Source: Alphaproteobacteria bacterium | GTDB lineage: Bacteria; Planctomycetota; Phycisphaerae; UBA1845 | Length of the DNA stretch: 64,000 bases | Reading direction: 5' to 3' | Assembly (NCBI GenBank): GCA_028285105.1 | Contig: JANQQE010000011.1 | Location: forward strand, 310,001-374,000 | Part shown: piece by piece, positions 36,901 through 44,818 of the stretch | Numbering within the stretch: the first letter of the stretch is position 1 | How the letters are laid out: each line of letters begins with the position of its first letter | The notes under the pieces: generated by a model | Told to the model about the DNA's origin: nothing | Database searches by the model: none | Seen by the model: only the letters and a program-made list of their open reading frames with translations | Translations under genes and position numbers: made by a program

Positions 36901-39756
36901 CGCACATTTCTGGATGGGGGAACCGATGACAACGACAATGTCTTCCGTTTCGAGGACACCAACCACTCCAGTAACATGATCATTGCTGGGATGACGATTT
37001 CCAACGGCAGCGCCCCCGCGATCTACCTGGAGAACGCGCGACCTCGGCTATTTAGCCTAAAGTTCGAGAATTGCTCCGGCGGCGCGCTCGACTTGGACGA
37101 CGCGGTTTTCGTCGAACATTGCGAGTTCACCGGCAACCACACGTCCTTTCAAAGTGTGTTGATCCGCGAGGGCAATCCAACTTTTCTTGGTTGCTTGTTC
37201 CACGGAAACGATAACCAAAACATTGTGAATGACACCGGGGCGGCGAAATTCATCAACTGCACGATCGTAGATCTTGATCGCAACGCCTTAGATCTCCGAC
37301 CCAATTCGCAGGTCGAGTTGTACAACACCATTGTGCGCGGCTGGATTTCCCTCCCCAATATTGTCACCGCCAGCAAGAGCATCTATTGGGGAGCGACCGG
37401 AGACAATATCGACGGCAACGTGACGTTCGTTGATTTCGACAATGGTGATCTGGAGCTCGCCGAAGGGTCAATTGGAATCGATGCGGCAGATTACGATGTC
37501 TACGCTGCAGCCGGTGGACGGGATTTCGATTTGAAGGGGCTAACCCGCCCATTTGACGATCTTGGCATCGCCGATACCGGTACCGGTGCGCAAACGACGC
37601 TGGATATCGGTGCCGTCGAGTTTCAGGGGCTCACCGATTCGGACAACGACGGTGTTGGTGATGCGGTCGACGCTTGCCCCGGCTTCGACGACAACAGCGA
37701 CTCCGATGGCGACGGGATTCCCAACGGTTGCGATGACCCGCCTCCGGTCGTAACAGTGCCGACGGATCTTAATGTCGGCGATCAGTATCGCCTGTTCTTC
37801 GTGACCATCAACAGAATCGATGCGCAATCGGCCGACATCAATACCTACAACACTTTCGCGGCGCAGGAAGTCGCCAACGAGCCCGAATTGGTGGCGTTGA
37901 ACACGACCTGGAAAGCAGTGGCGTCAACCCCTACGACTTCGGCGCTCGACAATACGGGTATGGATTTCATGCCAGTCGGTTCAACCGGTGTGCCCATTTA
38001 TCGATTGGATGGTGTACGGATGGTCAACAACTACGACCACTTCTGGTTTGAGCAGGGCCACTGGCTCGTCGACGCGAATGTCGCCCCCGATCTTTCAACG
38101 ATGCAGGATCGTGTTTGGACTGGCTCCAACGTCAATGGCTCGCCGCGCGACCCTCTGGGTGGTCCGACGGATCCACGGTCAGGTCTCGCCCATCGCACCG
38201 GTCAGCTTGCGATCACCGGGGATACATGGCCGAACACGCAACTCTGGCCACTCTACGTAGTCAGCGACGTGCTAACCGTTCCTTGCACAGGCGTGACCGA
38301 CACCGATGGCGACGGCGTCAACGATTCGTGCGACAATTGCCCAACGATCGCCAACGCCAATCAAGCCGACGGCGACGCGGACGGCGCCGGTGACGCGTGC
38401 GACAATTGCCAGGCGACCGCCAACGCCGGTCAGGCGGACGCGGACGGTGATGGGTTTGGCGATGTGTGCGACGCTTGCAGTACCGGCGACGACACCGACG
38501 ATACCGACAGCGACCTGGTCCCTGATGCGTGCGACGTTTGTCCAGGCTTCAACGACAACTTTGACGTCGACGGCGACGGCATTCCCAACGACTGTGACAA
38601 TTGCTTGTACCGTTCCAATCCTGATCAGGCGGATGCCGACAGCAACGGATTTGGGGACGTCTGCGACATTTGTCCTGGTGTCGAAGACGGGCCCGACACC
38701 GATGGCGACGGTGTACCGGACGGATGTGACCTTTGCGCCAGTGGCGATGATTCAGTTGACTGCGACAGTAACGGAATTCCAGATGCCTGCGATCTCGCGA
38801 ATCCAGGTCGATTCGAATCGTTTGATGCGCCTGGCGCGAACTACACGCTCAACGGCACGGCGGTCGCGGATGGCGGCTCGATCCGATTGGCCGAGGCGGT
38901 CATGTGGCAACTTGGCACGGTTATCTTTGAACCGGTGTCAGCAGCTCCATTGAACGCCTTCGAGGTCGAGTTCGACTTCCAGATGGGCGGCGGAAATGGC
39001 GCCAATGGGCTGAGTTTCGTCGTGCTCGACGCCGACGTCAGCGGTGGCGAAGCCCTGTTCGATGAAACTGGCGGCGCGCAACCATTGGCGATCAGCCTGG
39101 ATACCTGGGGCACGACCGCGGCCGACGGTAACCATGTTTACATCTACACCTACGGGGCGTTGCAGGCTGAGTTTCTACTGTCCGCTCCGTTGGACGACGG
39201 CGCGTGGCAGCGTGTGCGGTTCGCGTATGACCGCGGTGTCGCGTCGATGTGGATGTATGACGCGGGAGGCGCTGAGACGACGGTGTTCAGCGATCTGGCA
39301 ATCGCGGGTTATTCGCCAGTTCGTGCACGCTACGGCTTCGGGTCCCGGACCGGAGCTTTCTCGAATGAACACCGCGTCGACAACGTCCGATTCCGAGTCA
39401 CTGACGTGACGAACGATTGCAACAGCAATGGAGTTCCCGATTCGTGCGATCCGGATGTTGACGGTGACGGCGCGCCCGACGCATGTGATAACTGCTTGAC
39501 GATTACCAACGCCGATCAAATGGACACGGACACCGATGGTCTAGGCGATGCCTGCGATCCGTGTGCCGGTGGTTCGGCCAGCGGCGATTCCGACGGGGAT
39601 GGGGACGTCAACGCAAACGACTACACGAAGTTCGCCGCCTGCATGACAGGCCCAGGCAATGGAATGGGCGCCGGCTGCGAATGCTTCGACTTTGACGACG
39701 ACGGTGACAACGACTTGCTCGACTTCGCCGCCCTACAGTCGATGCTCGCTGGTTAA
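33982..39756 (+). CDS. Giant secreted protein: P-like domain, TSP3 arrays, two beta-helices, lectin-like domain, dockerin-like tail
   Basis: 1924 aa. An extended signal region (GLAHAIGLTLVTAHVSEGQ, cut near residue 55) leads into an N-terminal domain like the proprotein-convertase P domain (about 60-230, ending NGTWSLYVM ... IAEWSLHFV). Then: TSP3 repeats (233-390, D-x-D-x-D-G-x2-DxCDNCP), beta-helix module 1 (390-690), a long TSP3 array (697-917), beta-helix module 2 (920-1210), an unidentified domain of about 180 residues (1255-1430, LNVGDQYRLFFVTINRID), TSP3 (1440-1605), an L-type lectin-like domain (1607-1810, SIRLAEAVMWQLGTVIFE, FSNEHRVDNVRFRV), TSP3 and a dockerin-like end. The number of acidic loops implies heavy calcium binding. 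The ATG at 33982 has AAGGA upstream. Likely a cell-surface adhesin or structural protein. Confidence 0.88.
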   Translation: MQPRPKRIEQTNDPIGGKMRPLHRLTRRLGLAHAIGLTLVTAHVSEGQTQTFTSTSPITINAVEGTQYPPFQNGYHRNISTPYPSTVEVSGVSGPYRVEVKLSGFSHTRPHMANILLVPPSHVQVDSVVLMSWIGGANPATNLDLTFAHGEPPIAFPLQSGRFSPALGLSTPQMLPPAPFFNPSYAQDLLHLAGVQPNGTWSLYVMPAGFFGFTNNASGYIAEWSLHFVPDSDGDGVFDTNDNCPNIANADQQNWDIAGMDSHGDACDNCPFALNEDQADSDGDGVGDACDVCPSVVDPDQANSDSDLIGDACDNCQFVRNPDQLNSDGDPLGDACDNCPLLTSLDQADWDADGVGDLCDNCPFVQNPSQNDTDGDGAGDACDSCADVNNITNVTRSTTHPSIQDAIDAAQANDVIQLGACTIYEDNINLGNLNLQIRGAGVDQTFIDGGSNDNDEVMWITSPSITSEAVISDLTIRNDGGGGMVTITSSPTVERVRFMNISGGHALSLAGPSKVEKCIFTGTSGPYETVTVDVGNGKPTLLQNLFYNNSTNVALTISGGGTCNLTNNTITSGSQGALEVGPGTTLELWNTIVTGSMSIFGGVLQSVHSLHVGYMNGSTDSIDGTPTFVNPSSGDYRLAEGSLGIDAANSFSFAIAGGDTVNFVDVLGQPRSHDDLGIVNVQSALDMGAIEFQGLTDADGDGVGDAVDQCPGQDDTLDDDFDGIPNDCDNCPGLASVDLTDSDGDGIGDVCDNCPEFVSNDSTDTDGDGVGDACDNCPSFASANQADSDGDGIGDVCDNCPGFVSNDSTDSDGDGVGDACDNCPSLASANQADSDGDGIGDVCDNCPAFASGDVSDADLDGVGDVCDVCPLVTNPAQADGDGDGFGDVCDNCPEAANADQADEDGDTVGNACDACPSVNIFNLNKDTMHATIQEALNEARTNDLIILGACTFYEDNIIVPAGIEVTVTGQGADRTFLDGGTDDNDNVFRFEDTNHSSNMIIAGMTISNGSAPAIYLENARPRLFSLKFENCSGGALDLDDAVFVEHCEFTGNHTSFQSVLIREGNPTFLGCLFHGNDNQNIVNDTGAAKFINCTIVDLDRNALDLRPNSQVELYNTIVRGWISLPNIVTASKSIYWGATGDNIDGNVTFVDFDNGDLELAEGSIGIDAADYDVYAAAGGRDFDLKGLTRPFDDLGIADTGTGAQTTLDIGAVEFQGLTDSDNDGVGDAVDACPGFDDNSDSDGDGIPNGCDDPPPVVTVPTDLNVGDQYRLFFVTINRIDAQSADINTYNTFAAQEVANEPELVALNTTWKAVASTPTTSALDNTGMDFMPVGSTGVPIYRLDGVRMVNNYDHFWFEQGHWLVDANVAPDLSTMQDRVWTGSNVNGSPRDPLGGPTDPRSGLAHRTGQLAITGDTWPNTQLWPLYVVSDVLTVPCTGVTDTDGDGVNDSCDNCPTIANANQADGDADGAGDACDNCQATANAGQADADGDGFGDVCDACSTGDDTDDTDSDLVPDACDVCPGFNDNFDVDGDGIPNDCDNCLYRSNPDQADADSNGFGDVCDICPGVEDGPDTDGDGVPDGCDLCASGDDSVDCDSNGIPDACDLANPGRFESFDAPGANYTLNGTAVADGGSIRLAEAVMWQLGTVIFEPVSAAPLNAFEVEFDFQMGGGNGANGLSFVVLDADVSGGEALFDETGGAQPLAISLDTWGTTAADGNHVYIYTYGALQAEFLLSAPLDDGAWQRVRFAYDRGVASMWMYDAGGAETTVFSDLAIAGYSPVRARYGFGSRTGAFSNEHRVDNVRFRVTDVTNDCNSNGVPDSCDPDVDGDGAPDACDNCLTITNADQMDTDTDGLGDACDPCAGGSASGDSDGDGDVNANDYTKFAACMTGPGNGMGAGCECFDFDDDGDNDLLDFAALQSMLAG
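36202..36531 (+). repeat. 138-bp tandem repeat in the TSP3 array
   Basis: Units begin at 36202, 36340 and 36478 (period exactly 138 bp, or 46 codons, two TSP3 loops each). The first two are full and near identical at the DNA level; the third diverges after about 54 bases. The close DNA match means recent expansion by unequal recombination or slippage. Confidence 0.9.
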
Positions 39757-39784
39757 GCGATCACCCTCAGTCTGATTCGTAATC

Positions 39785-39815
39785 CGCGGCGGGATGCTTT
39801 GTGCTTCCCGCCGCG
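39785..39815 (+). terminator. Probable terminator hairpin after the 1924-aa protein gene
   Basis: A perfect 10-bp stem (CGCGGCGGGA / TCCCGCCGCG) with an 11-base loop lies 29 bases after the stop codon. It closely resembles the hairpin at 33665, including the GGCGGGA core. The T-run is short (CTGTTTG). Confidence 0.6.
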
Positions 39816-40320
39816 CTGTTTGATGCGCTGCGATTGACGTTGCGAGGCAGGACGTCGCAAGCCGTGCAAGAGGCATCCTTAGCCTCACAACTGCGATGCC
39901 ACCGACATTCAATGCCTCGAATGAAAGCATGAGGCAGTTTTACGACACATGCTTCCCCCCATCACTGGGCGGCGCGTGCTTCCCTGTATTCCCCCGCGAG
40001 ACCAACCCGCAGACTGCAATAGATGCAGCGTAGACCATGTCAGCCGTAGGTCACCGAGAAAGCGGGAGCCAATTGTCCGACCACGAGGAGTGATACAGGG
40101 TGAGGGGGATCTGTTTGTCGCCGTCGCGCGGCTTTTGGAAAGAAGTTCTCTGAACAAGAAAGGCAAGGTCAGAAAACGTATGCGAATCACTTAGGCTTCG
40201 CGGGCGACATTGACCTGGGGGCTTATCTCAATTCGCGTATTGCCTAGACTGCGACAATGGTGATCAAGACAGCATCTTGAGAACGACAACCGGTGGCACG
40301 AATGGGCGATTTTGTACCGT

Positions 40321-40476
40321 GACGAAACCTTGGCCGTCACCATCGAAGCATGGCTGCACTTATCTGAACTGCTGCAGGCAGCGGTATTGGCAATCGTAAT
40401 CAGGAATGAACGAAAGTTCCGACATGACGAAGAGAAACCGAATGCGGCGATCCGTCATGCGGACGAGCTTTATTGA
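40321..40476 (+). pseudogene. Diverged remnant of the attL-linked small gene
   Basis: The frame reads DETLAVTIEAWLHLSELLQA AVLAIVIRNE (in two parts) and stops at 40476. It matches DPELQIIIEAWPHLTEPLRE AVLAIV at the C-terminus of the small protein at 19529. The N-terminal part and a good start codon are missing. No tRNA fragment was found beside this copy. It may mark the end of an older or nested insertion. The remaining bases of the gap 39816-40513 hold nothing I recognise. Confidence 0.45.
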
Positions 40477-40513
40477 TCAATAAGTGATTTCTCGTCATTC
40501 CACCGGGCAGAGA

Positions 40514-40541
40514 AAAGGCCGCGAATTGCTTCGCGGCCTTT
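40514..40541 (-). terminator. Strong hairpin terminator after the 786-aa protein gene
   Basis: A perfect 12-bp stem (AAAGGCCGCGAA / TTCGCGGCCTTT) with a four-base loop, 41 bases past the minus-strand stop codon. A-tracts and T-tracts on both sides could let it work in both directions. Confidence 0.7.
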
Positions 40542-40582
40542 CTCCGCATCCCGGTCCGTTTCTCTCGGCTCCCGCTAGCTTT

Positions 40583-42943
40583 CTACTCAGGGGCGCCGGT
40601 GAAGTGATTTTGAAATTCGGCGAAGTCGTATAGCGTCACGCTCCCGCTATCGTCATAGTCGAAGCATTCGCATTTTTCGGTTAGCGAACCCTGCGGCCCC
40701 GTCATGCATTCATACATGTCGGCATAATCGTCCAGAGCGCGGGCGGTATCGCCATTGGTGTCGCCGGAACCTGGACCGCCGGCGCAGGGGTCGCAACCAT
40801 CCGGAATTCCATCGTTGTCGAGGTCGGCATGATCCGTGAACCCCGGGCAAACGTCGTCGGAATCGCAAACACCGTCGAAGTCGCTGTCGTCCGCGGCGTC
40901 CAACGGGCATGGATCGAGGTTCCCGCAAACACCGTCGCCATCCACATCACCGGTCGCATTGTCGCCGTCGCACAGATCGTCCGAGTCGCATACCCCGTCC
41001 AGATCGGTGTCATTCGGATCGTCCAGTGGGCACGGATCGGTGTCGTCGCACAGCCCGTCGCCATCCGTATCCCCAAGGGCATCGTTACCAAGACACACAT
41101 CGTCTGTTTCGCAAACGCCATCCCCATCGGTATCGTCGGGGTTGTCGAACGGACAGGGGTCCAGGTCGCTGCATATGTCATCGTTGTCAGGGTCACCGGT
41201 GGCATCATCACCATCGCACTGGTCGAATCGCCCGCACACGCCGTCGCCATCGATGTCGTCCGGATTGCTTGACGGGCAAGGATCCAAGTCACTGCACACA
41301 CCATCGCCGTCGAAATCCAGCGTGGCATCGTCACCTTCGCACATGTCGACCGAGTTGCAGACGCCATCACCGTCCGTATCGTCGGGATTGTCGACTGGGC
41401 ACGGGTCGATGTCATCGCACACACCGTCGCTGTCGGTGTCACCAAAGGCATCGTCACCGTTGCAAGCATCGCAACCGTCGGGCACCGCGTCGCCGTCCGC
41501 GTCGACTAAATCGTTCTGACCTGGGCAGACGTCACACGCATTCGGGACGCCATCGACGTCGTCATCCGGTTCGCACGTATCGGGAACAGAATTGCCCTGG
41601 CAATCGTTCGGTGAGGATGTATCGCGGAACCTGATATTGTCGACTCGGTGTTCGTCATAAGCTGCTCCTGTTCGTGCGCCGAGACCATAGCGGCTCACGA
41701 TTGGCACGAAACCGGGGATCGTCACATCGCCAAAGAAAACCTCCTCAGGTCCGGCGGCTGGGGTCAGCGTAAGCGTGAGATTCGTGCCGTCGAACTCAAT
41801 TTCTGCGTGGTGCCATTCGTTGTCGTTCAGTATGAAATCGACCCATTCGCTTCGCAGAATCGTACCGTTCCAGATGAGTCTGGCATGATTTCCACTGGCA
41901 GGATTACCGGCATAGGTATCGAGACTCACCGAGAGCGAGCCATTACCGGGACCGGTCTCTCCGAAGTTGCTCGAAGGACCATGAAGACTCGCGTCCATCA
42001 AGGCGAAGTTGAGTCCGTCCGCCCCGTTGCCACCGCCCACCTTGAAATCGAATGACGCCGTGAAACCACCGACCGGATGCATCGATACGGGATCGAAAAC
42101 GACGCTGCCTCTTTGACCCTGCGTTGCCGACGTCAAACGTATCGACCCGCCGTCAAGTGCGGCTGACCCGTTCAATTGGTAGTCACCAGCACCGGCTGCG
42201 TTTTCAAATCGGCCCGGACCAGCCAGGTCGCATGAGTCGTCGAGACCGTTGGCGTCGCAATCGGATCCCGCAAACCCAAGCCCGTTCTCCGAACAAACTC
42301 GCTCGCCGTAAATTGCGAATCCGACATGACCCGAGAAAACGCCTGATCCCTGCCACCCACCGGTATTGTGTCCGTAGAAGTAGACTCGGAATTCGATCGG
42401 TTCGGACGTGTAGGGTACCGCAGAGAGATCCAGCGTGTTTGTCCAGCTCTGATAGGAAAACGGAATGCTGGCCGTGTCGAGTGTGGTTGAAAAATTGTCC
42501 GCAGACGTGCGGACTGCAACGTAGCTTGGCGTATCGTTGCCCGAAAAGTTGAACTGCGACAGGGCTATACGATCAAATTCGACAGCGTTCTGAGTCGGTG
42601 TCACAGTGAAGTAGATGTATTTGTCTGGATTGAGGCTGCTTTCCCAGCCACCGGTTTGATAATGACCCGTGAAACCGCCTCCACCGACGTTGTTCAATTG
42701 CATCGGGCTGACGACGAATCCGCTCGCCACATTACGCGCTGCGTAGTTGTTCTCGTTGATGTTGACGTTGTTGGGAACGTCGTAGTTCGCAATCTTGATG
42801 ACTTGAGCGTGGGTCGCGGTGACTGAGAATTGCACCAACGTTGTCAACATCGCGACAGCGAAGACGTTCGATCGACGTCTCAGATTCCCAGCAAGAACTC
42901 GGTTGATTGGATTGTATTGCTCAAATCGCACGCTGAAGTTCAT
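40583..42943 (-). CDS. Large secreted lectin-like/TSP3 protein with dockerin-like tail
   Basis: 786 aa. The signal region (SNVFAVAMLTTLVQFSVTAT) is preceded by a 25-residue basic stretch and cut near THAQ. Then: an N-terminal beta-sandwich domain of about 170 residues (PSYVAVRTSADNFSTTLDTA, FRVYFYGHNTGGW), a linker with SDCDANGLDDSCDLAGPGRF, an L-type lectin-like domain (about 245-445, NGADGLNFALMD, EHRVDNIRFRD) closely similar to the one in the 1924-aa protein, a TSP3 array of a variant type (DTDGDGVCDDIDPCPVDNPD, about 455-730), and a degraded dockerin-like end (DYADMYECMTG). AGGAGAAG lies directly before the ATG. Divergent from the other giant genes. Probably extracellular, calcium- and sugar-binding (inference). 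Confidence 0.87.
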   Translation of the reverse strand: MNFSVRFEQYNPINRVLAGNLRRRSNVFAVAMLTTLVQFSVTATHAQVIKIANYDVPNNVNINENNYAARNVASGFVVSPMQLNNVGGGGFTGHYQTGGWESSLNPDKYIYFTVTPTQNAVEFDRIALSQFNFSGNDTPSYVAVRTSADNFSTTLDTASIPFSYQSWTNTLDLSAVPYTSEPIEFRVYFYGHNTGGWQGSGVFSGHVGFAIYGERVCSENGLGFAGSDCDANGLDDSCDLAGPGRFENAAGAGDYQLNGSAALDGGSIRLTSATQGQRGSVVFDPVSMHPVGGFTASFDFKVGGGNGADGLNFALMDASLHGPSSNFGETGPGNGSLSVSLDTYAGNPASGNHARLIWNGTILRSEWVDFILNDNEWHHAEIEFDGTNLTLTLTPAAGPEEVFFGDVTIPGFVPIVSRYGLGARTGAAYDEHRVDNIRFRDTSSPNDCQGNSVPDTCEPDDDVDGVPNACDVCPGQNDLVDADGDAVPDGCDACNGDDAFGDTDSDGVCDDIDPCPVDNPDDTDGDGVCNSVDMCEGDDATLDFDGDGVCSDLDPCPSSNPDDIDGDGVCGRFDQCDGDDATGDPDNDDICSDLDPCPFDNPDDTDGDGVCETDDVCLGNDALGDTDGDGLCDDTDPCPLDDPNDTDLDGVCDSDDLCDGDNATGDVDGDGVCGNLDPCPLDAADDSDFDGVCDSDDVCPGFTDHADLDNDGIPDGCDPCAGGPGSGDTNGDTARALDDYADMYECMTGPQGSLTEKCECFDYDDSGSVTLYDFAEFQNHFTGAPE

Positions 42944-43216
42944 CTTCTTCTCCTAGATTGTTACGGTTACACAAGTGAAGATCGCGAGCTTTCGTCCTCT
43001 GCTGGCTCGCTCACCCCCGTACACACCAAAACAGCGCGGAACCCGAACAAAGTGGCGGCATTTTTTTGGAAGGCGATAGGCATGGTGACTCAAATCGTGC
43101 AAAGGGCGATGCGCCGGAAAAACACAAGTAAGCGAACCGTCCTCAAATATGTGGGGCGGTTCGCAGATTTGCTGGGCTGTTGGATGAAACCAAGGGGGGA
43201 AGTCCTCAGGAACCCA

Positions 43217-43930
43217 TCAGCGGTACCGACGAGGAAACAAAGCTATGCCAAGCGCTGTGACGCCTAGCAGCGCCAATGACGATGGTTCAGGAATAATGAA
43301 TGCGTCAAACTGCAACTCCCCCATACCGACCCTGTTGCCTCCCGCATTGGGTCCGCTTGTGAACCGGTGATTGTCCGTGATCGTCACTTGCACGTACCGT
43401 GCGGTGAGTGTGACGGGCAACGAAAAGTCCTGACGCGTTGACGCTCCAAAGTCCTGGCTCATGGCGAGATTAAATGCGGGGTTGTCCGGGATCGTCGTCC
43501 CGAAACCGCCCAATCCATCCGATTCCGTCGCAAACAACATGTTAATGTCCTTTGCTGAATTGCCTTCACCATTAAACTGAGAGCGGCCCGTATATGCCCA
43601 GTAGCTAAATCCGCCGATTTCGAAATCTTCACCAAAGTCAAAAGTAAGGACCGGAATCGGCAGCGTGCCAGCGAGGACATCAGCATAGTAGTCACCTGTA
43701 GACGCTGACGCGGTGGCCCAGGAATTGTTGTCCGGCCAAGCCCCGTGTGTAACAAGATCTCCACCGGGACCGTTTGGATCACCTGACAGGCCAGAACCGT
43801 CCGCAATGAGCGAAGCGGGCTTAAAGTCGGCGGTATTACTCGTCACCGCGGCGGTTATCAGGTCGGCCACAGCGCGATCAGCGCAAATTGAGAAACCAAT
43901 CAAGAAAGTTGCTAAGCGAACCCACTTCAT
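43217..43930 (-). CDS. PEP-CTERM sorting-signal protein with discoidin-like domain
   Basis: 237 aa. Signal peptide MKWVRLATFLIGFSICADRA. The middle resembles a discoidin/F5-8C beta-sandwich (FEIGGFSYWAYTGR, LTARYVQVTITDN). The C-terminus is a PEP-CTERM signal: PEPSSLALLGVTALGIALF followed by RRYR. Such proteins are cut by an exosortase and placed on the cell surface or in exopolysaccharide. No exosortase gene is in the window, so the host chromosome would have to supply it. The start is firm: TAGGAGG seven bases before the ATG at 43930. The 288 bases to the divergent sigma gene should hold its promoter. Confidence 0.9.
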   Translation of the reverse strand: MKWVRLATFLIGFSICADRAVADLITAAVTSNTADFKPASLIADGSGLSGDPNGPGGDLVTHGAWPDNNSWATASASTGDYYADVLAGTLPIPVLTFDFGEDFEIGGFSYWAYTGRSQFNGEGNSAKDINMLFATESDGLGGFGTTIPDNPAFNLAMSQDFGASTRQDFSLPVTLTARYVQVTITDNHRFTSGPNAGGNRVGMGELQFDAFIIPEPSSLALLGVTALGIALFPRRYR

Positions 43931-44201
43931 GTCGAAACCTCCTACGTGAGAATTGAATTGCCAGAGTAAGCCAAATGCCCCGTTGCCAGGACTTTGAGAG
44001 ACGCGTCTTCCATAAACTCTGCGCGGGAACGATCGCACGCGCCATATACATAAGCACAGGCGACCCCACTCATCTCCATACACACCAAAAACACGAACAA
44101 CCCGAACGGGAAAACGAAGTGCATTCACACGAAACTGGACGTCCAATTGCCGATTTGCACAAATGATTGCCACGAATAGAGTTATGATCATTAGGCCTGA
44201 G

Positions 44202-44210
44202 TGATATAAT
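44202..44210 (+). promoter_or_regulatory. Extended -10 promoter element of the second sigma factor gene
   Basis: TGATATAAT: TGn directly before TATAAT, and exactly eight bases before the ATG at 44219, as at 26787. It implies leaderless or nearly leaderless transcription. A TTATGA 17 bases upstream could be a weak -35. Confidence 0.6.
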
Positions 44211-44218
44211 GACATGGC

Positions 44219-44818
44219 ATGGACCAAATGGATGACAGTCTCCGAGGCGACCCGATGGGCGGGAATGCGACAGAACTTCTTGTTCGAATGGGCGCAGGCG
44301 ATCAGGCGGCTGCGGGCGAACTCCTCCCGCTGGTGTACGAACAACTTCGGGAGATGGCGGGTAACTTCATGCGCAATCAGCCCGCTGGTCACACCTTGCA
44401 GCCGACCGCATTGGTGAACGAGGCATATCTCAAGCTGATCGCCAGCAGCGGAAACTGGAAAGACCGGGCGCACTTTTGCGCCGTCACGGCGACGGCGATG
44501 CGACAGATTCTACAGAACCATGCCCGCGGAAAACGTGCCGCCAAACGCAGTGGGCAACGCGTCAACATAACCATCGACCGATTCGACGGTCCCGAGGGGG
44601 CTGAAGTGTTGGACTTGGTGGCATTGGAGGATGCCCTGACCAAGCTCGCCGAACTGAATATGCGGCAGGCCCGTTTGGTCGAATTGCGTTTCTTTGGCGG
44701 TATGACCCACGATGAAATCGCCCATGTTCTCGGCGTCACCACGCGCACCGTGGAGAAGGACTGGAGGCGCGTACGGGCATGGCTGAGTCGCGAGCTGAGC
44801 GAGGAGAGTCGCCAATGA
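44219..44818 (+). CDS. ECF-type RNA polymerase sigma factor (TIGR02999-like), second copy
   Basis: 199 aa and clearly paralogous to the sigma factor at 26804. Shared blocks: LLPLVYEQLREMAGNF, TLQPTALVNEAYLKLIAS, HFCAVTATAMRQILQNHARG, and region 4 RQARLVELRFFGG with IAHVLGVTTRTVEKDWRRVR. It would direct RNA polymerase to a small set of genes. The stop overlaps the kinase ATG (ATGA). Whether the two sigma factors read the same promoters is unknown; the recognition helices differ at several positions (LELSSRTVEKEW against LGVTTRTVEKDW). An alternative start at 44228 is possible. Confidence 0.93.
   Translation: MDQMDDSLRGDPMGGNATELLVRMGAGDQAAAGELLPLVYEQLREMAGNFMRNQPAGHTLQPTALVNEAYLKLIASSGNWKDRAHFCAVTATAMRQILQNHARGKRAAKRSGQRVNITIDRFDGPEGAEVLDLVALEDALTKLAELNMRQARLVELRFFGGMTHDEIAHVLGVTTRTVEKDWRRVRAWLSRELSEESRQ

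Noticed and set aside
40290-40320. Short pieces resembling the tRNA-Thr att sequence (CCGGTGGC and GATTTTGTACC) before the inner small-gene remnant
   Set aside because: They are in the wrong order for a tRNA fragment and short enough to be chance.
40829-41634. Plus-strand frames of 147-241 codons opposite the TSP3 array of the 786-aa gene
   Set aside because: They arise from the periodic Asp/Gly codons of the real gene and translate to Ser/Pro or Arg/His repeats.
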